Shown here: one piece after another, positions 22,910-34,693 of the stretch | Position numbering within the stretch: the stretch's first letter is position 1 | Layout of the letters: every line of letters starts with the position of its first letter | Notes under the pieces: generated by a model | What the model saw: the letters and a program-made list of their open reading frames with translations, nothing else | Told to the model about the DNA's origin: nothing | Databases searched by the model: none | Made by a program: the position numbers and the translations under genes | Source of the DNA: Cryptomeria japonica | Taxonomy: Eukaryota; Streptophyta; Pinopsida; Cupressales; Cupressaceae | NCBI RefSeq assembly: GCF_030272615.1 | Contig: NC_081406.1 | Span: forward strand, 262,278,124-262,342,123 | DNA length: 64,000 nt | Direction of reading: 5' to 3'

Positions 22910-23084
22910 CTAAGGGGTCGATTTCCATGCCCCTATCATGTCTATGATCTTCTCTCTGTCTTCAAAAAGGAACTTATAAAGTTCCCTAGTAGCATGTTTA
23001 TCAATTTCTTCTTTAGCAGTTTTGTCGCGGAGAAGGGAAAGTGTCAGCGTCAAATTGTGCAGAACCCGGATGCAAAACTTATTG
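22910..23084 (-). CDS. short coding fragment, family unknown
   Basis: The minus strand carries an uninterrupted frame ending in TAG at 22910-22912. It contains KTAKEEIDKHATRELYKFLF and then EDREKIIDMIGAWKSTP. The composition is charged and helix-like, unlike the random frames of the surrounding AT-rich DNA, and the base composition is more balanced. No ATG opens it, so it would be a last exon or a truncated gene copy. I do not recognise the family. Confidence 0.4.
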
Positions 23085-23804
23085 TAATTTATTTTATTTT
23101 GTAATGTAAAAAATTGTTTTATTTTTTAATTGAATAATTTTGATTTCTTATTATTATAATATATTATGTTAATAAATATATTTGTTATTTATAGTATTAT
23201 ATGATGTTTAAATCATAGGATTGTTGTTGTGGCATTTAAGATTCAAATTTATACAAGGTCATTATGATTGTGAGCATTATGCCTTCATTCATCCATTGTC
23301 TTTGTGGGTTTGAACCTTCGTGTTTAAGCTATTGGTGTTTATGTTGTTGACTTCAAGCTCCAAACTCTCACTATGCCAATGTGTTTGTGAGTTTTGTGCC
23401 ATTGTTGGGCTACTAAACTCACGGGTTTGCACTAATTATGTTGAAGTAATATATTTATGCCAAGGATGAGATCTTGTTTGTGACATCATTTGACTCAGGC
23501 TAGACTAAAAATTCTCATGTTATTGATAAAAATAATATTTACTAAACCTTTTTGAAATATTTATCTAAAAAGTGTGAAAATATTACTTTACAATTTTTAA
23601 GATTTTCATTATTTACTAATGTTTATTTTTAATTAATTAAAAAAATACAATAACTCCTCATAAATAAAATAATTCTCAAATAAATAAAAAAGATTTATTA
23701 AATATAAGCAATCTCATCCTTCTCCCAATGTGTTTGATGTGATCATGCTTATGGATTATGTGACTATCTTCTAGCATGGTGGGAATGGACCTTTGGGTAC
23801 TAAA
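23085..23804. other. unassigned DNA ending in a dispersed repeat
   Basis: Mostly featureless. The last ~90 bases (23716-23802) match 61275-61362 (shared ttctcccaatgtgtttgatg and gtggaatggacctttgggtac-like blocks). The element starting at 23805 therefore landed in an older repeat. Confidence 0.55.
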
Positions 23805-24216
23805 TGTTAGGGTCGGCAAAAAACTCAAGCCTCTAAAGATCACTTGCAAAACCAAAAGACATCTTCCATAGGAAAGAAACGAGAGAAAAATATTGCTTGA
23901 TTAAGGGCACAATGGATTAGATTGATGTTGGAATTAGAATGTACATATGATGTCTTTCTTATAAAGGTAAGGTTAAGAGATAGGATTGAATGGGATTATG
24001 ACAAGTGTTTTAATCATGTGCAATGAGACAACATATGATAAAATAGGAGAAGATCACATGACATCTAAGACTTCTAGAAAGATTCTTATCTCCCTAAGAA
24101 AACTTAACATGTCAATATGTGTCAAAAGGACCTAATTAGGAACAAGTTAGATAATGTGCCTTGTTCACACTGCAAAGGGGGAAATTGCTTAGGAAAAAAC
24201 CCTATTTGCACTAACA
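23805..24216 (-). repeat. 3' LTR of the 3.9-kb element
   Basis: It starts TGTTAGGGTC and ends GCACTAACA. It aligns with 27321-27724 through blocks such as gattagattgat.ttggaatta, agatcacatgaca and aacaagttagataat. Confidence 0.8.
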
Positions 24217-25725
24217 CCCCCTCTTAAGGGCAACTTATGGAGAATGCAAAAAATGCAAAGATGCATGATGATGATGATTATGGGTCTCGACTACCAATAC
24301 ATGTGAGGTACCTATTTATATATGCAATCTCTCGCAAACAAAGAAAAGGAGAAAACCTAATGTGACAAAACTCCTCTCCAAAAGAGAGAAAAGATGAAAA
24401 ACACATGAACAAGTGATGAATGAAGAACTTAAGAAACCCTAAATATGAGATCCATCACAATTATACAATAAATTACCACATAAACTGGAAATAGATACTA
24501 TGTAATGCCCCCACAATATATAATATTTTATAGAACTAGTAAATTCTTGAAGACAAAGCAAGATCAAATACCTACAAACAACATTTCTTCCTTTAAGAAT
24601 AAATAAGACCAAGTACAAATGTAAGAAGGCTTCTCATTCTAAATAGAAATTGGTCGAAAGAAGAATACAAAAGTATGACGATTGTGTCTTTAAAATTTGC
24701 TCATGTATCATAATTTTCATGATAGATAATTATGCTACAATCAAGTTAGGTGCATTCCCAATCAATGTAAAAGGTGAAAAACCAAGATTGAGTGGTAACT
24801 GCGTTAAACTAAACCCAAAGAAAAGATGATGTGAAAATAATTGTGATTGGGATCTAATCAAATATGAGAGATAACTGTTGGAAATATTGGCATCAATGTC
24901 AAAGGCACATGGGATCTAATTGTTGGAAATATCTTAATTATATTGTTGCCATTGATGTTAAGTTGGAATGTCAAAGGTTCAGATGTTGTCATTGTTGTCA
25001 AGAGTTGGTGCAGTTGCGAATTTTGTCTCAAATAATTGAAAATGATGTCACAAATGCTTTGCACATAATTGAAGGAAATTTTTATTTATTACTTCTACAA
25101 GAGTTAGGAAGTTTATTGAAATTAGTATCTTTTGAATGAGTACTAAGATTGTTGAATTCTGAAAGAGTTTGCACTAGATCTTTGAGTTTTGTTGGTCAAA
25201 GGTAGTATATGTACCAAGTTATACTATCACTATTTTGGGTGTCACATTCTACCACAATTATTTATTTAATTTTGTGGTTTGGTATCTAGATGAAGCTAAT
25301 CTAAAAGTATGTCAAATAAAAAATTTAGATGACTTGAGCTATCAAAGACATTTCTAGAGCGGTTAGAATGAAGATTGTATTTACTGAATGTTTGTGCAAA
25401 TGTTTGGATGTTTATTTCAAACAAAAGAAATGTTTGTCACTTAGAGGAAGGGTGTAAAGGTAAATTTGGCCTAGTAGAGCTTATTATATGAAGCGCATAC
25501 TATTTATTCACTCCTATGTTATCACATATGATTTGAGGTCAACTCAGCTACACGTTAAAGATTGACCCATGGCCAACATAAGTTATCTTAGAGATTTTTT
25601 ATGGTGTTAATAGTTCTAATTCAGATTTGAAGTGATAATATCACGATGAGATAGATATATATAGCCCTTTATTTGAGAAAAATGTGAAGAGACTATGTGC
25701 ATGTGAAATGTAATCAATAGTCTAC

Positions 25726-25816
25726 ATTATGACAATATGAGTGTACTTGTGTTTGTATGAGCATATTATTTCATTCGAGCATTTATAGAACACAAGTACA
25801 CTCATATTGTCATAAT
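25726..25816. repeat. perfect 28-bp inverted repeat with 35-base loop
   Basis: Arms 25726-25753 and 25789-25816 are exact reverse complements (left arm starts attatgacaatatgagtg). Such perfection inside a decayed element points to a recent inverted duplication or a maintained hairpin. Confidence 0.92.
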
Positions 25817-27320
25817 CTTGTGAGATGATTTACATATTGCAAAGAATCATTGGAAGCTATAAAAGAAGCATCTCTAAATTCTAATGAAGCAAAAGAAGAC
25901 AATTTTTTAATCTCAATTGAAGAAGTGAGAGCAACAAGAAAGGTCTCTTGATTATCAAGCCACGAAAGCTTGGCATCATATTCAAGCTCCTCTAATGTAT
26001 CATTATCAAGGAAAATATTGTCAACATCACCACTTGGAATGATACAACCTAATACAGGATCATCTAGGAATTAAAGATAATGCAAATCTCCATAGATATC
26101 TCAAATCTTAGTTAAAACTATGTACGAGAACGTGATTCATAAGATATGATTGTAGGTCTCCCAAAAGATGCTACCACTAATGATTGTACCAATAAATCCT
26201 AAGATTTGATAATTTTTATTACCCCAAACTACTTGTTTCCATTGTGTCTCTAACTCAGGGATGAGTCCATAAAGACGAAGCAAAAGATTGAGACACTTAC
26301 AATGTGTTAGGATGTCTTTCTGCCAAGAGTCATATTTTTCCTTAATTATAATGATTATGGGAGGATGAGTTGCATAACCCATTATTGTAATAAGTATACA
26401 CTCCTCAAATGATAAAATAAAATATCAATACATATTATGAAGTTGATATGAAGTGATTTGACCTAAATAGAACGTTCCCAAGTGCTAACATGTCCAAGTG
26501 ATTCTCTAGAATGCAAATATATGGAAAAAATTAATACAATTTACCTAAGTCTAAATCTAGAAATATTTCTTAAAATTATTTAATAGAGCTTCTTATTACC
26601 TTTCCAATGTCATAAGAACCATAAGAATTAAATATTTGGGCAAAAGTATGAGCTTAGGAACAAAAAAATGAAGATCTAACTTCAATTAAAAAAAAAATGA
26701 TAATGAAACCTATATCACTAGAAAGTATATGGGACCCAATTTTCAACAATATATTGTTTGTAAAAAATTCACTATTGGATTAAAAGTTACAAATGATTTT
26801 TGTAAAAAATGGTCCAATTTGGCTTGTAGGCATGATCCTTATGACAAAAAGAAATTCCTTAGAATTATCTTGCACCAAAATAAGATAATTTATATATCAA
26901 AATAAGGTTTTTTGGGCCTTTTGAATTCAATGGAAAGGTCCATTTGGGCTTAAAGTGCTCAAACAAAAAGTTGTCCACTAGATCTAAGCTTCAAACCTTA
27001 GTTTACAATTGTGTCGTATGGTGGCCAAATTGAGTGAAACAAAATATAAATATGACTTTATTAGACACTCTAAACTCAATTATGATAATATATTTTCTCT
27101 AAAACGAACCAAAATAACTTGAAATACAAAGCAGCATAGAGGATCCCTCAAATTTGGTATTTCTATCAAGAACTCATGATTCTTTAGATCATCATATGAT
27201 GCAAGAGAAGAGAATAATCATTTTTTCAAGATCCACAAATATTTGCACCCTATAATTAGATTATTCTTATTTATCTCTAATATTTGAGAAGGGGCTTGCA
27301 AGTCTAAAGATCGGATACCA

Positions 27321-27724
27321 TGTTAGAGTCACTAATGGAATCAAGCCCTTAAGATAACTTGCAGAACAACCAAAAGTTCCACAAGATATTTGAAAGAGAA
27401 AAATGTTTCATAATTATGGGCACAACAGATTAGATTGATATTGGAATTAAAATGTAAATATGGTGCCTTGATTATAAAGACAAGGTTAAAAGATAAGACC
27501 GAATACAATTGTGACAAGCATCTTAATCCTATGTAATAATACAAGTTATGGTAAAATAGTATAAGATCACATGAAACCTAAGACTTCTAAAAATATTCCT
27601 ATCTCTCTAAGTAAACATGTGAAAATCCATGAAAGGGATGTAACTAGGAACAAGTTAGATAATATGTCTTGTTCACACTACAAAATGGAAAATTGGATGA
27701 GAAAAATCCTTATTTACGTCAACA
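27321..27724 (-). repeat. 5' LTR of the 3.9-kb element
   Basis: It starts TGTTAGAGTC and ends TACGTCAACA. The degraded primer site abuts its left edge. It is clearly diverged from the other copy, so the insertion is old. Confidence 0.8.
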
Positions 27725-28157
27725 CTATGTAATTGGGTGGTGTGGAACCACCATTGGGGATTCAAGGATCTTGGGAAGAGCTTATAGACCATGAGAAAGT
27801 TGGTAAAGGTTTTGCTTTCTTTAATTCACTATTGCAAGATATTATAAAATTATAATTTGAAGTACTTCTAATTCCTCTTCTATATTGTAATATGTTAATT
27901 AAACCTCCTTAGTTTGATGGATTGCATTGGTTCCTTTGATACTTTTACATGTTTTGAGGTTGGAGTTGAAAACACTTGCCTTTTTGTATTATCTTGATCT
28001 CATTGAAGTGCCAATAAAATGAATGTAGAGAACACTTCAATATGGGCTTAAAAATAATCTTTTTTGTGATAGAAAATATTCAATCTTTGGCCTTGGATCT
28101 TATTTTGTTGCTCCCCAAGATTGAGTAGTGTGTTAGTGAGAACCACCTCGGGGGAAG
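27725..28157 (+). other. remnant upstream of an isolated LTR
   Basis: No coding sequence was recognised. It ends in a purine run (CTCGGGGGAAG) that looks like a polypurine tract, so it may be the 3' interior end of a lost element. Confidence 0.4.
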
Positions 28158-28608
28158 TGTTGGTGTAAATAAATATTCATTTTGGATATTATTACACTTT
28201 ACTTAAGTTAACTAAAGATAATGCATCTCTTCGTAGTTTGAATTTGAGACACTTAGGGAAGTGTGCACATGGGGATGGAGCTTGTAGGAGAAATTCCACC
28301 TTTTGTGGTCTTATTTTGTTGTTACACTCCACATTCGGTGGGTCATCCACCTCTTGTGGAATATTATATTATTTCTCCTACCTACCCCTAGTATTTCTTA
28401 CCTACCCTTGTTTCTCATTGAGCCACATGTCATAATTGTGTGCCCGTACATCCATATGGCCTTGCCTATATAAGCAGGCCTATATTCATTGTATTGGTTA
28501 ATCCAGTTGATCATTTGCATATTGATGAGAATACAGTTTGTTCTTGTCATTCTATTGTCTCTCTTTTTATGCTTTTCATTGTGCCCTTGATCTTGGCAAA
28601 ATCCTACA
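28158..28608 (+). repeat. isolated plus-strand LTR
   Basis: It starts TGTTGGTGTAAAT after a purine tract, carries a TATA box TATATAAG at 28467-28474, and may end at AAATCCTACA (28608). No partner copy was found, so the right boundary is tentative. The DNA from 28609 to 28928 has no recognised feature. Confidence 0.5.
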
Positions 28609-28928
28609 GGAAGCTTACGGGTGGTCTTCTTCGTTGCCCTACTATTTATCGTCATTTAGGTTCTCCTTGTGGTTTTGGTGTGATTAGATTGGGTAAGAAT
28701 CCTTCCTCTTCATTCTTGGTGTCATTGGTGGTGTTTTGGGGCCTCTTATGGTATCCTCGTCCCTTAAGAGTTATCTCCTTTGTGGGCTAATGTGAGGCAG
28801 GGTCAAGTGATTGTGCCTTTTTAGTTCCTCGATTATTTGTTGTTTTCGAGTTTATTTTTTGTTTTGATTCTTCCCTAATGGTCCTTAAGCATTGTGCATA
28901 TCCCAAGGACCAAAATTGAGTTTGGATT

Positions 28929-30150
28929 TGTAATGTCATAAATTGTACCCTAAGCAATTTCACACTACATGAGCCTCTCTTTATTTGAATTAAAGACATT
29001 AATCAAACCTTAATTGCAATCCTCACTCATAAATCATCATACCACCCGTAATTCCTAATTCTTTAATTGTTAGGTTTGGATTGCATTTAGATGTATGCAC
29101 ACCACAAGGACATCTGCGCATTACACATTCATCCCGTGAATATAAGCAACTGAAGGTGATTGTTGGGATGTTACAATTTATAATTTTGGTAGTGTAACAC
29201 CCCTTTACACTTACACTGATGTCAAGATAACTGTTACTACTTAAGAATTTCCTCTTACCTTCATTATCTCTCTAAAAAACTCTTAGGAAACATTATTCTT
29301 TCATTTTGGGTACTTTCTCTTGCACTCTATACATCTTGAGTATACACATTAGTACACTAGTCCATTATTGTTCTTACTCCATTCAATTCTCCACCACTTC
29401 ACATCATTGCTTCCCAACCAAGCTTTATTAACCTTGAGATTGTTGCCTTTCCTCATTCCATCAAGATGCATCACTTTTGGTTTTGTAGGAAGGTAACATT
29501 TTGGGTTTTATGTTTGATTCACTATCTTTGTGTTAGCATATCAATCTATTTCATTTTATTTGTTTTATCTGCAATCTTATTTATAGTTTGAGGTAGAAAC
29601 ACCAAAGCAAGTGTTGGACTCAGGGAAACCTCTAAACATACTCGCCCCAATATTGTGTCCCCTGTCTTATGTGTGCAAGTTTTTTTTAGTGAAAAAGATT
29701 GTTATTATTGTTGGAAGCTTCATTTTGTGGATTTAGGAAAACATTCCTTTTCTTCCTCTTAATCTTTTTATTTTTTTCTATTTTATAATATTTACTTTTT
29801 GTACTTTCATTGCTCTTAGCTTACCAAATGTACTATATGTCATTTTATACTTTGTGGCACAACCCTTTATATTATGTTCATATAATATATTTGTGTGTTT
29901 TGTTATCATCCTCAACTCATGTGTGCATCCTAGTCAAAGAGCTCGTTGAGCTACCTAAAAGGTCTATGTGGCATGTACTTTTGTTCTCCATGAACTAATT
30001 AGTTTAGTTGGTTAAACACTTATCTCCTTAAGTAGTGAACAAACTCAAAGGTCACAATTACTTGAGGGATTGTTCCAAGTGGAGATTTAGGACTCAGATC
30101 CTTCAAGGGTTTGAATACCCTTCGTAGTGGTTCATTTTTCACACTCTACA
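28929..30150 (+). repeat. 5' LTR of the outermost element
   Basis: It starts TGTAATGTCATAAATTG and ends TTTCACACTCTACA. Shared blocks with 55428-56659 include ttcacactacatgagcc, attaatcaaacct and a ttagtttagttggttaaac block near the 3' part. Confidence 0.88.
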
Positions 30151-30153
30151 TTT

Positions 30154-30172
30154 TGGTGAACTCAACATGAAC
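30154..30172 (+). other. primer binding site of the outermost element
   Basis: TGGTGAACTCAACATGAAC starts three bases after the LTR. The innermost element has TGGTGAACCCGATGTGAAC at the same place. The four differences are all transitions. I could not assign the tRNA. Confidence 0.75.
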
Positions 30173-30502
30173 TTGCCTCTTGATCTGAACATTTAATCTT
30201 GTCAAACTTTAAAGTTTTCAAAACTATGTCTTTCTCTCTTCTCTCATTTTTTGAGGTTAGTTAAGTGTTATGACACTCTTCTATGAGATTTATGATCCAA
30301 ACTACTTCTAGATACATAGTGAGAAGAAGCTCAAAACTTGGCATTCCTCCAAATCATTATAGTCCTACCGGGTTGGGGTAAATGCACAAAGTTGTGTCCA
30401 CTTAGAGTGGAAGTTTTAGACAGCCAAAAAAATAAAAAAAGTGTCAAACAAACAAGATCTCGTTATGCTTTGGGGTTGCAAGCCAAAATTTGAAATGGGA
30501 TC

Positions 30503-31206
30503 ATGTTTTGTGGTGGGAACTCGAGCCTAAATCTACAAAACAAGATCTCGTTTGTTTTTATATATTTTTAAAAATTAAAAATAACTTATATATACATGAG
30601 ATATAACATTTAAGTATAAGTAAGTTATATTTCATGTATATATTGGTAGGATGTTTGAGAGTGGTTTCGGATCTCTAGGAGCTATAATGCAAATTCTAGA
30701 TTTTAGATCTTATAAAATTTTAGACAATCAAATTTCAATAATCAGCAACCGCTCTCTTGCTCTCTTTATCTTCCTTGATCTCTAGACTCGTCTCTCTCCA
30801 TATCACTCTTCCTCCATCCCCTCTCTACCTATGTATCTCACTCTCTTCTCTCTCCCCCAAAATCTAGAGCTATCTCTCTATCTCTCTCACATACTTAACT
30901 CTCTATTGTTTGTCTCATATCTCTCTACACACCTCCCCTCACTCCCTACCTACCTCTATTTCTCTACAAATACCTCTCTCTCTTTACGTATCTTTCTCAC
31001 CCTCCCTACCAACTTATCGTTGTCTACATACATCTCTCTTCCACTTGAGATCTCACTCTATCTCTCTCCATCTCTACCTCTCCACCCTCCCTCCTTCCCT
31101 CTCTACTTTTATCTCCCCTCTATCCCCTCTCTACCTCTCTATCCCATTCTCTCCTTTCTCTCCCTAAATCTAGATCTATCTCTACTTCTCTCACACACCC
31201 TTAACT

Positions 31207-31262
<56 letters not shown>

Positions 31263-31433
31263 ATTTTATCTCCCTTCTATCCCATCTCTGCCTCTCTATC
31301 TCACTACATCCCCTCTCCCAAAATATAGAGCTATGTCTCTACCTCTCTCTCACATCCTTAACTATCTACTCTCTCTCATCTCTCTCTATACATCTTCTCT
31401 CACTCCTTACCTACCTATATTTCTCTACATATA

Positions 31434-31468
<35 letters not shown>

Positions 31469-32374
31469 ATATCTTCTCTCCCTCCCTACCAACTTATCTT
31501 TCTCCACATACGTCTCTCTTACACCCTCTATTTATTTCTCCTTCTCACCCTCTCTCTCTCTCACCACCCCTCCTTCCTTCCCTCTCTACTTTTATCTCCC
31601 CTCTATCCCCTCTCTATCTCTCCTCTCTCCTCTCTATCCCAAAATATAGACCAATCTCTCTACCTCTCCTTCTCACATCCTTAACTCTCTACTCTGTCTC
31701 CTTTCTCTCTACACACCTCCCCTTACTCCCTACCTACCTCTATTCCTCTATATGTACATCTCTATCTCTCTCTACATACCTTTCTCTCCCCCATACCAAC
31801 TTATCTTTCTCTACATACATCTCTCTTCTACCCTCTATTTCTTTCTCCCTCGCCCTCTTTGTCTCTCTCTCTCTCTCACACAACCCCACCTTCCTTCCCT
31901 CTCTACTTTTATGTCTCCTCTATCCCCTCTCTACCTCTGTATCTCACTCTCTCCTCTCTCTCCCCAAAATCTAGACCTATCTCTCTACCTCTCCCTCTCA
32001 CATCCTTAACTCTCTACTCTTTGTGTCCTTTCTCTCTACACACCTCCCCTCACTCCCTATCTACCTTTATTTCTCTACATATACATATCTATCTCTGTTT
32101 ACATACTTTTCTCTCTCTCCCTCCCTACCAACTTATCTTTCTCTGCATACATCTCTCTTCCATCCTCTCTCTTTCTCCCTTCCACATCTCTACCTCTCCA
32201 CCCCTCCCTCCTTCCCTCTCTCTCACTCTCTACCTATCCATCTCTCTCTACTTATTTCTATCTCTCCTCACCCTCTCTTTCTGTCCATCTATCTCCCAAT
32301 CACTCTTTATCTCCACTCTCTTTCTCTCTACCTACCTCTCCCTCCCTCCATCTCTAATTTTATCTCACCTTCAT

Positions 32375-32440
<66 letters not shown>

Positions 32441-32570
32441 TCCCTCTCTACTTATTTATATCTTCCCTCCCCCTCTCTTTCTATCCATCTATCTTCCCAA
32501 TCACTCTCTTTATCTCCCTCCCACTCTCTTTACCTGCCCCTCCTTCCTACTTTACTTTTATCTCCCCTCT

Positions 32571-32667
<97 letters not shown>

Positions 32668-33225
32668 AAAATCTAGAATTATCTCTCTACCTCTCTCTAA
32701 CATCCCTAACTCTCTACTCTTTGTCTTCTTTCTCTCTACACACCTCCCTTCACTCCCTACCTATCTCCATTTCTCTACATATACCTATCTCTCTCTATGT
32801 ACCTTTCTCTCCTTCCCTGCCAACTTCTCTTTCTCTACATACATCTCTCTTCCATCCTCTCTCTTTCTCCCTCCCACCCTCTCTCTCTCTACCTCTCCGC
32901 CACTCCCACTCCCCCCCACTCTACATATCCATCTCTCTCTACTTATTTATTTCTCTCCTATCCCTCTCTTTCTATCCATCTATGTCCCCAATCATTCTCT
33001 TTATCTCCCCTCTCAAACACTCTACCCACCCCTTCCTCCCTCCCTCTATAATTTTATAAAGATAGAGTGGCGAGGAGTTAGATGGATAGAGAGAGGGAGA
33101 GAAGAGATAGAAAGAAGTAGAGCGAGATGGATAGGTAGAGAGTGGGAGAGAGGGAAAGAGGGAGTGATCAAGATGTAGATATGGAGAGAGGGAAAGAGGG
33201 ATTGATCAAGATGTATATATGGATG

Positions 33226-33256
<31 letters not shown>

Positions 33257-33822
33257 TATGTAGAGAAATATAGGTAGGAAGAGAGAGATAGAGAGGTATA
33301 TGTAGATAAATATAGGTAGGGAGGGAGTAAGGGGAGATGTATAGAGAGAGAGATGAGACAAAGAATAGAGAGTTAAGGATGTGAGAGAGAGGTAGAGAGA
33401 TAGATCTAGATTTTGGGAGAGAGAGAGGAGAGAGTGAGATAGAGAGATAGATAGGGGATAGAGGAAGAGTAATATGGAGAGAGATAGGTCTAAAATTTGA
33501 GGGAGATAAAGAGAATGATATAGAGAGAGTGAGAAAATGATGATAGGAGCATGTTGATTACTAAAATTTGACTATCTAAAAATTTATAAGATCTTCTAAA
33601 ATCTAGAATTTGCATTATAGCTCCTAAAGATTTGAAACCACTCTCAAACATCTTGCCAATATAAACATGAAATATAACTTAAAGTATAAGACTTATACTT
33701 AAACTTTATATTTCATATATAATATAAGTTTTTTTTAATATACAAAAAGTTATTTTTTATGTTTGTATGTCATTTTCAATATAAAATAATAAATAATATA
33801 AAAAGAAATGAAATCCTATTTA
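30503..33822. repeat. foldback structure with pyrimidine/purine arms
   Basis: DNA at about 30560-31000 is the reverse complement of about 33330-33740. For example, the region around gagagtggttt and gctataatgcaaattctaga (30657-30704) is repeated in inverted order at 33610-33650. The arms run into CT-rich repeats on the left and GA-rich repeats on the right, matching unit by unit (cccaaaatctaga against tctagattttggg). A 12-bp direct repeat, tgaaatgggatc, lies at 30491-30502 and 33823-33834 and could be a target duplication. The exact ends of the inverted repeats are unclear. No transposase is encoded. It resembles foldback transposons whose arms are tandem subrepeats. Confidence 0.75.
30780..33060. 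repeat. CT-rich tandem array with microsatellites
   Basis: A unit of about 310-325 bases starts with cc(c)caaaatctaga at 30857, 31163 (variant), 31317, 31639, 31964 and 32665. Spacing is irregular where units are truncated or expanded. Pure (CT)n tracts occur at about 31211-31261, 31437-31466, 32377-32437 and 32572-32664. Long Ser/Leu-only open frames here are a by-product of the repeat. Confidence 0.88.
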
Positions 33823-33834
33823 TGAAATGGGATC

Positions 33835-34693
33835 CACTTTTTAAAAAAATTGAATTCCAACATTGATTTTTCCTTCGGATTTCGCTTTGGAAAAAAGGCT
33901 TGGGGAGCCAACCCTTAGCCTTGGATTGGTTTGACCTACAACTTTAAGGCCATGTTAGTGTCCATACAAAATACTAACTTTGGACATACATCTGAAGACC
34001 TTTTCTATAGATTTTTTTGAAGAAATTAAAACCCATTATAGAAGAGGCTATTTAGATTCCAAATATATAATTTTAAAAAAAAATGGATTTTTTTTTTTTT
34101 TTTTTTTTGAAATAATTTCTAATGAAAGAGGCCCATAGACTTGAAATAACAGGGTTTCTTTTAAAAAAAATAAAATTAAAAGTTTTTTAAAATACAAATT
34201 ATATGGCATAAAACTATAGACAATTCTATACAGTTTCAGAAAAAATGTTATGTTTAGGTCAAGTTATGCTTGTCGCACACGAGGGCTTTTCAAAACAACA
34301 ATTATGCCCAATAAAAAATTAACAAAAAAATAAATATTCAAAAAAAATTATAAACAAATATCGTCATCAAAGGTGAGTGAGTTAAAAATATTTACCCAAA
34401 AGAACTCAAAAAAATAATTTCATTTAGGTAAAATTATGCTTGTCATACACAGGCATGGTATGGTCCTGAAAAGGTGAATTTTAAACTATAGGTTTTAGAA
34501 ATGACTATTGAAACTTAATTTCTATCATCTAGGTATTAAAATAAACTAGATATTTGGAAACTAGACTTTGAGCAATACATTTTCTATTACTGACTTTTTT
34601 CAAGATTCATTATTTAAGTGCTTCAAATTTTCAAGTCAATTGGGACAAATTCTTTAAAAAACAGGGAAAACACTTCCACTTTTTGGCTAAAAA
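33835..34693 (+). other. leader of the outermost element, AT-rich
   Basis: No coding similarity. It contains a T-run near 34088 and the approach to the decayed gag. A direct repeat (gtaaaattatgcttgtc / caagttatgcttgtc) lies near 34258 and 34429. Confidence 0.4.

Larger units (their letters stand above)
23805..27724 (-). mobile_element. non-autonomous LTR element with short LTRs
   Basis: Two related ~400-bp LTRs bound a ~3.1-kb interior. The polypurine tract (CCCTTAAGAGGGGG, minus) lies left of the right-hand end of the 23805 LTR. A degraded iMet-type primer site, TGGTATCCGA (27311-27320, minus), lies beside the other LTR. The element therefore runs on the minus strand. No gag or pol was recognised inside. 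A minus frame at 26137-26382 has no known family. Flanking pentamers (ctaaa and ctatg) do not match, consistent with age. Confidence 0.78.

Noticed and set aside
24913-25575. Possible LTR starting tgttggaaatatc and ending ccatggccaaca
   Set aside because: The termini look plausible, but no target duplication or partner was found, so the call would be a guess.
30831-33178. Long open frames of up to 439 codons rich in Ser, Leu and Pro
   Set aside because: They are translations of CT-rich tandem repeats and exist in more than one frame. No protein family is recognisable.
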